Below, piece after piece: positions 1 through 8,693 of a stretch of 64,000 nt of DNA. The first letter of the stretch is position 1, and each line of letters begins with the position of its first letter. The notes under the pieces were generated by a model, which had not been told where the DNA came from, made no database searches, and was given only the letters and a program-made list of their open reading frames with translations. This stretch comes from Vicinamibacterales bacterium (GTDB taxonomy: Bacteria > Acidobacteriota > Vicinamibacteria > Vicinamibacterales > SCN-69-37). Where the stretch lies: NCBI GenBank assembly GCA_030827135.1, contig JAURFE010000001.1, positions 1,393,946 to 1,457,945 of the forward strand. Direction: 5' to 3'. The translations under genes were made by a program, and so were the position numbers.

Positions 1-34
1 GGCGATCAGGTAGCAGGATCCCCGAGGCCATGAG

Positions 35-66
35 AAAACGGCCCGGGAGCGTGAGCTCCCGGGCCG
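35..66 (-). terminator. Rho-independent terminator of the first TonB-dependent receptor gene
   Basis: There is a perfect 12-bp inverted repeat (39-50 and 55-66) with the 4-nt loop GTGA. On the minus strand it is followed by a short U tract (the AAAA at 35-38 of the plus strand). It lies about 65 bp past the stop codon of the receptor gene, as expected for an intrinsic terminator. Confidence 0.8.
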
Positions 67-129
67 TCCGTGTTGTGGGGCAGCCCTTCGGGGCCGCCGC
101 GAACAGCAGGGCTGACGCCCTGCCCTGCG

Positions 130-3100
130 TCAGAACGAGATCGTCGCGCCGACGCGGAAGATCCGCGGCGGCAGGATCGTGTTGATCCGGTCCGACGGCC
201 GGACCGGATTGGACGTCGTACCCGCCGTGCTGATGTTGTTGCTCGAGTAGCCCAGCACGGGTGCGGCGTTCAGGATATTGAACCCGTCCAACATCACCTT
301 GATGCGGTTCTGACCGCCCCGGAACGTGAACGTCTTGTGGACCCCCATGTCCCACAACACCGTCTTCTCAAAGCGCGTCGTGCCGCGCTCCTCGAAGTTC
401 AGGGTGCTGTAGCTGATCGTGGTCGGGTTGCCCGACGCGTTCACCCCGCCGTACACCTGGCCAGGCCCGTTGATCGACATCGTGCGAATAGCGCCATCGT
501 TGATGTTCAGGTTCGTCGACGCCATGATCCCCCACGGGAGATCATAACTTCCGTTGAACTTGATCAAATAGCGCGCGATGCCGTTCGTACCGTCCTGGAA
601 CTCGATGCCTGTTGGGTTGGTGAAGCTCCCTGCAGGCAGGAAGTCGCTGCGGGTCTGAAGCGTCACCGCCAGGTTGGCCTGCCATCGGTCGCTGTAACGC
701 TTCGACAGGGTCAGGTCCACGCCCTTGTAGTCTTCGTAGCTAAGACGGGTCATCGTAATGGTCCCGATACCCGACGGGCGCATCGCGCCCTGCTGCACGA
801 CGTAGTACGGCGCCGACTTGCCGGACAACGGGTCAGTGTAGGTCAGTGGCGCGGCGTAGATCGACGACAGCGGGAAGCCGGCAGCGCCCGGCTGGTAGCC
901 AATCGTGTAGCCGGCTGTGCCGTTGTCGTAGCGACGATAGATAAAGTCCGCGCCCACAGCCATGTTGGCGACAAGCTCGCGCTGGAGGCCAAGCGTCACT
1001 TCGCGCGTCCGGCCAATCTTCGCGCTCTTGTCGACGTTGCTGCCGGCGGGAACCCGGAGGCCCGTCGACAGGTTGAACAGCGAGGTGCTGACCGACGGCG
1101 TGCCAATCAGCTCGTTGCTCTGGATGAAGCCGTCCATATTCGCATCCGTCCAGCACGAGGCGCCCGGCGTGGTACTGCACCGGCCGCTCGTCGGGTTCGC
1201 CCCCCATGTCAGTGTCACGGCACCCAGACTGCTGAGGTTGTTCGCGAGTGTGATCTTGGTGGCGTAGTAGTACGACCCCGACGCCTTGAGCACCGTCTTG
1301 CCGTTTCCGCTCAGGTCGTAGGTCAGGGACAGACGCGGAGACAGGTTGCCGAACGGCTGAAGCTCTTCGACCTGACCCGTGACGGGGCTCACACCCGACG
1401 TGGCCTCGTCTTCACACTGCGACGGCAGCAGGTCGGGCAGAATCTGGTTGGCCGGCACACAGCCGCCCAGCCACTTCGACTGCTGCCAGTCGTACCGGAT
1501 GCCCGCATTCACGCGCAGCCGGCCGCGCGAGTACGAGTCCTGGATGTAGCCAGACCACATCCACCAGTCGTTGTTGACGAGCTGGTCGCGCGTCACCTGA
1601 GCCAGGTAGGGCACCAGGCCCGGTGCGGTCGATCCCTCAACCGGCACGTAGGTCTTGCCGTCGCCGCAGTTGGCGAGCGTGTTGCCGCGGCACTGCACCT
1701 GCGCGCGTCCGCCGCCGCTGATGTGCTGGTAGGTCGTGATCGGATTATTGCGGTAGCCCGCGCCGAACTTCAGCGAGTGGTCGCCGCCCAGCACGCTGGT
1801 CAGGAAGTACGTGCCGTCGGTCTTGATTTCCAGCGACGGACGCTTCGTCTGGTAGCTGTTGCCCAGCGACCGGCTCAGATTGCCCGTCGTCCGGATGGTC
1901 TGCGGCTGGATGTTGAACATGCACTGGGGGTTCGCCGTCTGCGGATAACCCGCCAGCGTGGTCGCGCCCGTGTACTTGGACAGACCGCAGATCTCCGGGG
2001 CGATCGAATCCTGGTAGTCGAGATAGAACCCGCCGGCCACGCTGGTCAACATCGTGTTGAAGACGAGACGATCACTGGCGATCCAGGTGTGCGTCAGCTG
2101 ATGCGTCGGCAGGGGGAAGTATTTCAGCCAGATGTCCGACGTCTGCTTCGTCACCGCCTCCAGCTCAGTGTTGGCCGAGGCACCTCGCGCGTTGCGGTAC
2201 TTGTTGTCGGAGATGAACAGGTACTGGAACTTGTTCGAGGCGTTCAGCTGGAAGTTCAGCTTGCCCTGCTTGTTCTTGATCACCGTCTTGTCGTTTTTCA
2301 GACAACCCTGGACCTGCTCAAGGTCACTGAAGGCGATGGTGCCGAGCAGGCTGCCGGAGCGCTGCGCGTCTGCATACGCGCTGCACGTCGTGCCCTTGTC
2401 GCGGTCAAAGAAGTTGACGACGCCGACGTTGATGTCCTGCTTGTCGAGCGCCACCCACCACCACAACTTGTTGCGCAGCAGCGGACCGCCGTATTCGCCC
2501 GACATGTTGTAAATCTTCGACACCGGCGCACCGGACAGGAACCCGGAGGCGCCGCGTTTGAACTGGTCCTCCGACACGTTGTTGCCCTGCATCGAGTCGT
2601 TCTGGAACGTGCCGACGAGCGAGCCCTTGAACACGTTCGAACCCGACTTGGTGATCAGGTTGATCGACAGACCCGATGACTGCACCGAGACGTCGCCGCC
2701 GCCGTTGGTCACCGAGATCTGCTCGAAGGAGTCGAAGTTGTAGTACATCGCCGACGAGTTCGACGACAGGTCCGTCATCGAGCCGCCTTCGAGGTTCCAC
2801 TGCACGGAGGCCCCGGTGCCGCGCGACTGCAGGCCGACCTGCTGACCCGACGACGAGCCGCCGACGTTCAGACCCGCCTGCACCCCCGGGGTCATGTTGA
2901 TGATCTGCCACGGGTCGCGGGCCGACGGAATCTTCTCCAGGATCTCCGCGGTGAACGTGGCGCCGGTGGTGGTCTTCTTTGTATCCACGACCGGAGCCGC
3001 CGCCGAGACGGTGACCTCTTCGGTCATCGCGCCGACTTCCATCGTCGCGTTGATTTCGGCGTTAAAGCCGGAGGTGACATCCACGTTCTGCCGAGCGACA

Positions 3101-3366
3101 CGCTTGAAGCCGCTCAACTCAAACGTCACCACGTACTTGCCAATCGGCACCACCGGGAACTGGTACGCGCCCGTGGACTGCGTCACCTGCGTCAGCGGTT
3201 GCTGCAACGTGGGCCCCGTGACGGTCACGGTCACGCCCGGCAGCACACCGCCGGACGAGTCGATCGCCTTGCCAAAGATCTGACCAATCGCCTGGGCGTT
3301 GGCCGACCCCGCCGACATCGCCAGCAATCCGGCGACGAGCAGCATTCCTCGTACGACTCTTGTCAT
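130..3366 (-). CDS. TonB-dependent receptor, Oar-like, with N-terminal carboxypeptidase-regulatory domain
   Basis: Outer-membrane receptor of about 1078 aa. The start at 3366 (MTRVVRGMLL...) is chosen because GAGGAGAAGG sits directly upstream and the following residues form a signal peptide ending near SAGSANAQA; an in-frame codon 19 residues further upstream lacks these. After the signal peptide comes a CarboxypepD_reg-like beta-sandwich (IFGKAIDSSGGVLPGVTVTV, roughly residues 28-110). Next is a plug domain with 'PSARDPWQIINMTPGV', and then a long beta-barrel ending in an aromatic residue (VGATISF), as BAM substrates do. Such receptors in Acidobacteriota are annotated as Oar/SusC-like; the ligand cannot be told from the sequence. 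It is monocistronic, with its own promoter and terminator. Confidence 0.93.
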   Translation of the reverse strand: MTRVVRGMLLVAGLLAMSAGSANAQAIGQIFGKAIDSSGGVLPGVTVTVTGPTLQQPLTQVTQSTGAYQFPVVPIGKYVVTFELSGFKRVARQNVDVTSGFNAEINATMEVGAMTEEVTVSAAAPVVDTKKTTTGATFTAEILEKIPSARDPWQIINMTPGVQAGLNVGGSSSGQQVGLQSRGTGASVQWNLEGGSMTDLSSNSSAMYYNFDSFEQISVTNGGGDVSVQSSGLSINLITKSGSNVFKGSLVGTFQNDSMQGNNVSEDQFKRGASGFLSGAPVSKIYNMSGEYGGPLLRNKLWWWVALDKQDINVGVVNFFDRDKGTTCSAYADAQRSGSLLGTIAFSDLEQVQGCLKNDKTVIKNKQGKLNFQLNASNKFQYLFISDNKYRNARGASANTELEAVTKQTSDIWLKYFPLPTHQLTHTWIASDRLVFNTMLTSVAGGFYLDYQDSIAPEICGLSKYTGATTLAGYPQTANPQCMFNIQPQTIRTTGNLSRSLGNSYQTKRPSLEIKTDGTYFLTSVLGGDHSLKFGAGYRNNPITTYQHISGGGRAQVQCRGNTLANCGDGKTYVPVEGSTAPGLVPYLAQVTRDQLVNNDWWMWSGYIQDSYSRGRLRVNAGIRYDWQQSKWLGGCVPANQILPDLLPSQCEDEATSGVSPVTGQVEELQPFGNLSPRLSLTYDLSGNGKTVLKASGSYYYATKITLANNLSSLGAVTLTWGANPTSGRCSTTPGASCWTDANMDGFIQSNELIGTPSVSTSLFNLSTGLRVPAGSNVDKSAKIGRTREVTLGLQRELVANMAVGADFIYRRYDNGTAGYTIGYQPGAAGFPLSSIYAAPLTYTDPLSGKSAPYYVVQQGAMRPSGIGTITMTRLSYEDYKGVDLTLSKRYSDRWQANLAVTLQTRSDFLPAGSFTNPTGIEFQDGTNGIARYLIKFNGSYDLPWGIMASTNLNINDGAIRTMSINGPGQVYGGVNASGNPTTISYSTLNFEERGTTRFEKTVLWDMGVHKTFTFRGGQNRIKVMLDGFNILNAAPVLGYSSNNISTAGTTSNPVRPSDRINTILPPRIFRVGATISF

Positions 3367-3465
3367 CCTTCTCCTCCTCAATCCCCTGTCCAGACCGGGA
3401 AAACGCACACGGCACGGGCACACCGATGCCAGCGACCAAGCTACTCCAGTACCAGAGGGTGATGG

Positions 3466-3495
3466 ATACTACCCCCATGTTTAGCATTATGTCAA
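3466..3495 (-). promoter_or_regulatory. Sigma-70-type promoter of the receptor gene
   Basis: On the minus strand a perfect -35 TTGACA (3495-3490) is followed after 18 bp by TAGTAT (3471-3466). It lies in an AT-rich patch of the otherwise GC-rich divergent intergenic region 3367-3631. The predicted start near 3459 gives a 5' UTR of about 90 nt before the receptor start codon. For the divergent gene at 3632 only a weak candidate (TTGAAG at 3540) is visible. Confidence 0.7.
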
Positions 3496-3631
3496 TTACC
3501 CTTTTAAATCATAGATTTACAGGAAGTTAAGATGGCAATTTGAAGCCATGAGAACCCGCTTTATTGGCCTGTCGAGCGGGCGCCCGGGCGCACAGATACA
3601 CAAACCCACTGCGGAGTGAGAAAGTAACGGC

Positions 3632-5740
3632 ATGATTCGATCGCGCGTGGGCCTCTGGACAACCGCGGCCCTCCTGGTGGCACTCGCTGCGGGCTGGTGG
3701 TTCTGGCCGGCACGGGCGTTTCACATGGCCCGCACGCCCGATCGCAATGTGCTCCTCATTTCCATCGACACCCTGCGGGCCGATGCCCTTGGGTCCTACG
3801 GCGGCCGGGCCGCCACGCCGGCGCTCGACGCCCTGGCAGCCGCAGGCGCACGGTTCACCTTTGCACACGCCCACGCGGTCGTGACCCTGCCCTCCCACGC
3901 CAGCCTGCTGACCGGCACCTACCCGTATGAACATGGGGTCCGCGACAACAACGGCTATCGCGTGCGCCCCGGTGAAGCCACACTGGCCACGCGACTGAAA
4001 GCGATGGGATTCGCGACGGGGGCGTTCGTCGGCGCATTCCCCCTCGATCAACGTTTTGGACTCAACCAGGGATTCGATGTGTACGACGACCGGCTTCCGG
4101 AAGCGGGGCCCACGATCGACTTTGCGCTGCCGGAACGCCGGGCCGACGACGTTGTCTCTGCCGCCCGCACCTGGATCGGAAGGCAGTCAGCGCCCTGGTT
4201 CAGTTTTGTGCACGTCTTCGATCCACACGCGCCCTATCGGCCGCCGGCGCCGTTCGACGCCCAGTACGCCACCGATGCCTATGCGGGTGAAGTGGCATGG
4301 ACGGATGCCGCCCTCGCACCACTGCTCGACCTGCTGCGCACGCAGCCCCGGCCCACGCTCGTGATCGTGACCTCCGACCACGGCGAAAGCCTCGGCGAAC
4401 ACGGCGAACTCACGCACGGCATCTTTGCCTACGAAGCGACGCTTCGCGTGCCGCTCATCATCGCGGAGATCACCCCTGACGGCACCGCCTCGTCGCGCGG
4501 CGTGGCCATCGACACGCCGGCCAGGCACGTGGACATTGTGCCGACCGTGCTCGATGCGGTCGGCGCGCCGATCGAGACCGGCGTGGCCGGCGCGTCCCTG
4601 CTCGACGTGATGGCCGCCGGCCGCGGTGACGCGCGGCCGAGTTATTTCGAGGCCATGACGCCGTTTCTTGCCAGAGGCTGGGCACCGCTGCGAGGCGTGC
4701 TGGTCTATCGCGACAAGTACATCGATCTCCCGATTGCCGAACGCTACGCGCTGGCCGACGACCCGCGCGAACAACAGAACCTGGCGACCGCCGACGCGAC
4801 GGCGACGCAGGTGCTGGTCAACACCTTGCGCACGTTCAACGTGGCGGCGCCCGGCCAGCCCGGTGAGGAATCCGGCGCCGTCCTCGAGCGGCTCCGTGCG
4901 CTGGGATACATCGGCGGAAGCCCGGCGCCTCGTCGCGAGCAATACACCGAGGCCGACGATCCCAAACGCCTGATCGATCTCGATCGGATGCTCCACACCG
5001 CGGGCGATCTCTATTCGCGTGGGCGCCGGGACGAGGCGATCGACGCGTACCGCGCCGTCATCGCGCGGCGGCCGGATACCGCCGACGCCTACCGCTACCT
5101 CGCCTTCGCGCTCTGGGAGTCCGGCCGCGCCGGTGACGCCATCGCCACTCTCGAAGCGGCACTCGCGCGCGGACTCACGCAGCGCGACATCCGCATGAAA
5201 CTCGGTATCTATCTGGCCGAAGCCGGAGCCGCCGCGCGCGCCATCCCGCTCCTGGAAGCCATGGCCGACGAGGACAGTGACGTCCTCAACGCCCTCGGCA
5301 TTGCCTACGGGCAAAACGGCCGCACGGCCGACGCGATGCGCACGTTCGAGCGCGCACTCCGCCTCGATGCCACCTCCGGCCTCTCGCACCAGAACATCGC
5401 CCTGCTCCACCTGCGCACCGGGAATCTGGTCGCGGCCGAAGCGGCCTTCCGGCAGGCGCTCGACATCGATCCCTCACTCGCCGGCGCCCACACCGGCCTC
5501 GGCGTGGTCCTCGCGCAACGCGATCGCCTTCCCGAAGCCCTGAACGCCTGGCGCAGGGCCGTGTCGCTCGACCCGGGCGAATTCAACGCGTTGTTCAACC
5601 TGACGATGGAACTGTTTGCTTCCGGGCAGACCGAGGAAGCCCGGCACTACGGGGAACGCTTTGTGGCCACCGCGCCACCGCAACTCTTCGGCCCCGACAT
5701 TGCCCAGGTCCGCCGGCGGCTCGCCGGTGGTAGATTCTGA
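3632..5740 (+). CDS. Sulfatase-like (alkaline phosphatase superfamily) hydrolase fused to TPR repeats, copy 1
   Basis: 702-aa protein with an N-terminal membrane anchor (about residues 7-26), a sulfatase-fold domain (38-330) and C-terminal TPR repeats (about 450-700). Metal-ligand motifs are visible: LLISIDTLRAD (Asp46) and TSDHGESLGEHGE. The active-site segment reads TLPSHASLLTG, so Thr85 occupies the position that is the formylglycine-precursor Cys/Ser (C/S-x-P-x-R) in true sulfatases, and His replaces the Arg. It therefore cannot be a formylglycine sulfatase; a phosphodiesterase or phosphotransferase with a Thr nucleophile is more likely (inference). It opens a tight plus-strand cluster with two paralogues and two VWFA proteins; the next gene starts 5 bp after its stop. 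Confidence 0.88.
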   Translation: MIRSRVGLWTTAALLVALAAGWWFWPARAFHMARTPDRNVLLISIDTLRADALGSYGGRAATPALDALAAAGARFTFAHAHAVVTLPSHASLLTGTYPYEHGVRDNNGYRVRPGEATLATRLKAMGFATGAFVGAFPLDQRFGLNQGFDVYDDRLPEAGPTIDFALPERRADDVVSAARTWIGRQSAPWFSFVHVFDPHAPYRPPAPFDAQYATDAYAGEVAWTDAALAPLLDLLRTQPRPTLVIVTSDHGESLGEHGELTHGIFAYEATLRVPLIIAEITPDGTASSRGVAIDTPARHVDIVPTVLDAVGAPIETGVAGASLLDVMAAGRGDARPSYFEAMTPFLARGWAPLRGVLVYRDKYIDLPIAERYALADDPREQQNLATADATATQVLVNTLRTFNVAAPGQPGEESGAVLERLRALGYIGGSPAPRREQYTEADDPKRLIDLDRMLHTAGDLYSRGRRDEAIDAYRAVIARRPDTADAYRYLAFALWESGRAGDAIATLEAALARGLTQRDIRMKLGIYLAEAGAAARAIPLLEAMADEDSDVLNALGIAYGQNGRTADAMRTFERALRLDATSGLSHQNIALLHLRTGNLVAAEAAFRQALDIDPSLAGAHTGLGVVLAQRDRLPEALNAWRRAVSLDPGEFNALFNLTMELFASGQTEEARHYGERFVATAPPQLFGPDIAQVRRRLAGGRF

Positions 5741-5745
5741 TCATC

Positions 5746-6510
5746 ATGTTCACCCTGCTGCTGTCCCTCCTCGTGCAGGCGCCGCAGACCCCCGTAGCGC
5801 CGGTCATCGTCTCTCCCGCGCCGCCGGTGGCGGACATCGACATGCGGCAGCTCAAGGGCGCTCTGGTGCGCCAGCTGGCGTGGTCGCCGGACCAGACCGA
5901 GCTTTACCTGCAGACGTATGACGCCAACCGGGACGCCAGCGTCAAGGTGACCTATCACTACGTGATTGCCGCGCTCGACGGCGCGCGACGGCAGGTCGAG
6001 GTCCCGCCGGGATGGGCCGTCGCGTATCACCAGTGGAAGTCCGCGCAGGCGTCGCCCGACGATGCCCTGTGGAAGATTGACGTATCGAGTGAGAGAAAGA
6101 TCCAGTCGGCGACATCCATCCCAATGGGGGGCGACCTCGCGCGGGGCGGATCGGTCGACGCGTCAGGCGGCATTTCGGCCCACACGGTCACCGCCGCCAT
6201 GGCGCAGTCCGACAACATCAACGTCTACACCATGCGCCTCGGCAACGAGGTCGTCGGAGAGTGGACCAACCATCCAATCGTGCCGGGCCTGACGTTCGGC
6301 TGGGCGCCCAGGGGTCACACGCTGATTGCCTTCGCCGACAAGGCCGGCCAGCTCGCGGTGATGGACCGCGCAGGACAGGCCGTGCGTGTGGCTGGCACGC
6401 AGAAGGTCACGCTGCCCGCGTGGTCACACGACGGTACGCACCTCGCCTTTCTGCAGCAGAAGGACCGTCACACGTACACGCTCATCGTCGCGAGCGTGTC
6501 GCGGCGATGA
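5746..6510 (+). CDS. Exported beta-propeller-like (PD40/TolB-type) protein
   Basis: 254-aa protein beginning with a short hydrophobic signal-like segment (MFTLLLSLLVQAP). PD40/WD-like motifs recur: LAWSPDQTELYLQTYD, FGWAPRGHTLIAFADK and PAWSHDGTHLAFLQQK, the last in the classic 'SpDGkxiaF' form of TolB-like propellers. There are too few blades visible for a complete propeller. It sits 5 bp after copy 1 of the sulfatase-like gene and overlaps the next one by ATGA, so it is very probably cotranscribed and translationally coupled. Function unknown; a periplasmic accessory role to the neighbouring hydrolases is inference only. Confidence 0.75.
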   Translation: MFTLLLSLLVQAPQTPVAPVIVSPAPPVADIDMRQLKGALVRQLAWSPDQTELYLQTYDANRDASVKVTYHYVIAALDGARRQVEVPPGWAVAYHQWKSAQASPDDALWKIDVSSERKIQSATSIPMGGDLARGGSVDASGGISAHTVTAAMAQSDNINVYTMRLGNEVVGEWTNHPIVPGLTFGWAPRGHTLIAFADKAGQLAVMDRAGQAVRVAGTQKVTLPAWSHDGTHLAFLQQKDRHTYTLIVASVSRR

Positions 6511-8684
6511 GTGTGTCGCGCGCGCGTCGCACCACAGCACGCTGGCTGGCCGTGATCGGCATCGCCGCGGCCGCGGCCGCGCTGGTCATCACAACGTGGG
6601 TGCAGCGAGACACCACGGCGGGGCCGGTCATTCTGATCTCCATCGACACGCTGCGCGCCGACCGCCTGCCCGTGTATGGTTATGCTGCGGGACAGACGCC
6701 GGCGATCGATCGGCTTGCGAATGATGGGCACGTCTTCGAACAGGCCTGGACGTCGTCGCCACAAACGCTGCCCGCGCACTCGACCATCTTCTCGGGGCTG
6801 CAGCCCTTTGCGCATGGCGTGCGTGACAACATCGGGTTCACCCTGGGGCCGGACACGCCGTGGGTGCCTGCCCTCCTGCAAGAGGCGGCGGTGCCCTCAG
6901 CCGCCTTCGTGTCTTCGTTTGTGTTGAGACGGCAGACGGGCTTCGCCCGGGGGTTCTCACACTTCGACGACCAGTTGCCGCCGTCGGGGCCCAATCGGAC
7001 GCTTGGGGAGGTGCAGCGGGCGGGACAGGATACGCTCGCCGCAGCCCAGAAATGGCTGGCGTCGGCGCCGCCCCGGTACTTCCTGTTCTTCCATATCTAT
7101 GAACCCCACAAGCCCTACACACCGCCCGTGGTGCCGGCGTCTGGTGATCGCTACGACGGCGAAGTCACGCATGCCGATGCGATCGTGGGGCAACTGATCG
7201 AGACCCTGCGGGCACGCGGAGACTATGACCGCGCCACCGTCATCCTGCTGTCCGACCACGGCGAAGGACTCGGCGACCACGGCGAGGAGGAGCACGGGTC
7301 CTTCCTGTATCGCTCGACCATCCAGGTGCCGTTGATCATCAAGCTTCCGGACAGTGAGGGCGCGGGTCGCCGGATCAGCACGCCGGTGCAGCACCTCGAC
7401 ATGGCGCCGACGATTCTCACCGCACTGGGGCTGCCTGTGCCCGGCACGCTGGGCGGACGCCCGCTGGGGCCGGTGCTGCGCGGAGAAACCGACCTGCCGG
7501 CCGCCACGATTTATGCGGAGGCCATGTCGCCCCGCTATCACTTCGGCTGGAGCGAGTTGTATGCGCTCACCGATGAGCGGTATCGCTACATTCGCGCGCC
7601 GCGCGATGAACTGTTCGACCTGCGTGAGGATCCGGGCGAATCGCGATCCGTCGTCGATGCCCGACCGCAGGTGCGTCAGGCGATGCGCTCGGCGCTGGAT
7701 CGGCTTCTGGCCGGCGTCAGCGTCGCCGCGCCGGCCACGGTGTCGGCTGCCGATCGCGAACGGCTCGCGGCCCTCGGATACGTCGGCACACAGAGCAGCA
7801 CGATCACACAGCCCGGCGACATGCTGCCGGATCCCAAGGACAAGATTGAAGTCCTTCGCTTGTATCAACGCGCGGCATCGCTGGCCGCCGAGGGAAAATG
7901 GCTGGAGGCCTCTGCGGCCTATCGCGCCCTGCTGGCCGACGATCCGTCGATGACCGACGTCTGGCTGCAGCTGGCGGGGACCCTCGACCGCGCGGGACAG
8001 GCCACTGCCGCGCTCGACGCCTACCGGCAGCTGATTGAGCGCAATCCGACCAACGCGCCCGCCCTGACGGGCGCCGCCGCAGTGCTCGTACAGCTCAGCC
8101 GGTTCGAGGAGGCGCGTGCCCACGCGGAACTCGCCATTCCGGTCGCGCCTGCCATCGCGCACGAACTGCTGGCCCGCCTCGCGGTGCAGCGCAAGGATGC
8201 TGCCGCAGCGCGCCACCACGCCGCGGAGGCGGCCACGGCGGATCCGACGCTGCCGATGCCGGCGTTCGTCGACGGCCTGCTCTTCTACAACCAGAACGCG
8301 TTCGCCGCAGCGATTCCACCGCTGCAGGCGGCGGTGCGCGCGCTGACCGACCGCACGGAGCAGGTCGCGGACGTCCGATACGTGCTCGCCGACTCGCTGG
8401 CGCGAGAGGGCCGCTTGAGCGAAGCCGCGCCACTGTTTGCGACTGAAATCGCGATCTATCCCAACCACCTGCTCGCGCGCGCCGGCCTCGCCATGACCGA
8501 ATGGGAACTGGGTCGTCGCACCGAGGCGCGCAATGCGGTGGAGGATCTCGAGGCCGCGGCCGCCCGGTTTGGTCAGCCACAGGGATACCTGCTCGCCGCC
8601 CAGTTGTGGACACAATTCGGAGACACCGTCCGAGCCGAGCGGGCCCGCGCGTTCCACCAGACACGACAGGGCCCAGCGCGGTAA
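6507..8684 (+). CDS. Sulfatase-like hydrolase fused to TPR repeats, copy 2
   Basis: 725-aa paralogue of the gene at 3632. The start at 6507 gives a 4-bp ATGA overlap with the preceding stop and places a membrane anchor (residues 12-32) at the N-terminus; an in-frame codon 82 residues upstream would add an improbable leader. The fold is marked by VILISIDTLRAD (Asp47), LSDHGEGLGDHGEE and FHIYEPHKPY. The nucleophile segment is QTLPAHSTIFSG, so Thr87 replaces Cys/Ser. TPR-like helices begin near residue 450 (YQRAASLAAEGKWLEASAAY) and fill the C-terminal third. Substrate unknown. The active site should face the periplasm. Confidence 0.87.
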   Translation: MSVSRARRTTARWLAVIGIAAAAAALVITTWVQRDTTAGPVILISIDTLRADRLPVYGYAAGQTPAIDRLANDGHVFEQAWTSSPQTLPAHSTIFSGLQPFAHGVRDNIGFTLGPDTPWVPALLQEAAVPSAAFVSSFVLRRQTGFARGFSHFDDQLPPSGPNRTLGEVQRAGQDTLAAAQKWLASAPPRYFLFFHIYEPHKPYTPPVVPASGDRYDGEVTHADAIVGQLIETLRARGDYDRATVILLSDHGEGLGDHGEEEHGSFLYRSTIQVPLIIKLPDSEGAGRRISTPVQHLDMAPTILTALGLPVPGTLGGRPLGPVLRGETDLPAATIYAEAMSPRYHFGWSELYALTDERYRYIRAPRDELFDLREDPGESRSVVDARPQVRQAMRSALDRLLAGVSVAAPATVSAADRERLAALGYVGTQSSTITQPGDMLPDPKDKIEVLRLYQRAASLAAEGKWLEASAAYRALLADDPSMTDVWLQLAGTLDRAGQATAALDAYRQLIERNPTNAPALTGAAAVLVQLSRFEEARAHAELAIPVAPAIAHELLARLAVQRKDAAAARHHAAEAATADPTLPMPAFVDGLLFYNQNAFAAAIPPLQAAVRALTDRTEQVADVRYVLADSLAREGRLSEAAPLFATEIAIYPNHLLARAGLAMTEWELGRRTEARNAVEDLEAAAARFGQPQGYLLAAQLWTQFGDTVRAERARAFHQTRQGPAR

Positions 8685-8693
8685 CATTCGATC

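Noticed and set aside
70-2679. Very long plus-strand open frame (869 codons) opposite the first TonB receptor
   Set aside because: It is antisense to a receptor with signal peptide, plug motifs, promoter and terminator. Its translation is Arg/Val/Ala-rich with no domain, as expected from GC-rich codon mirroring.
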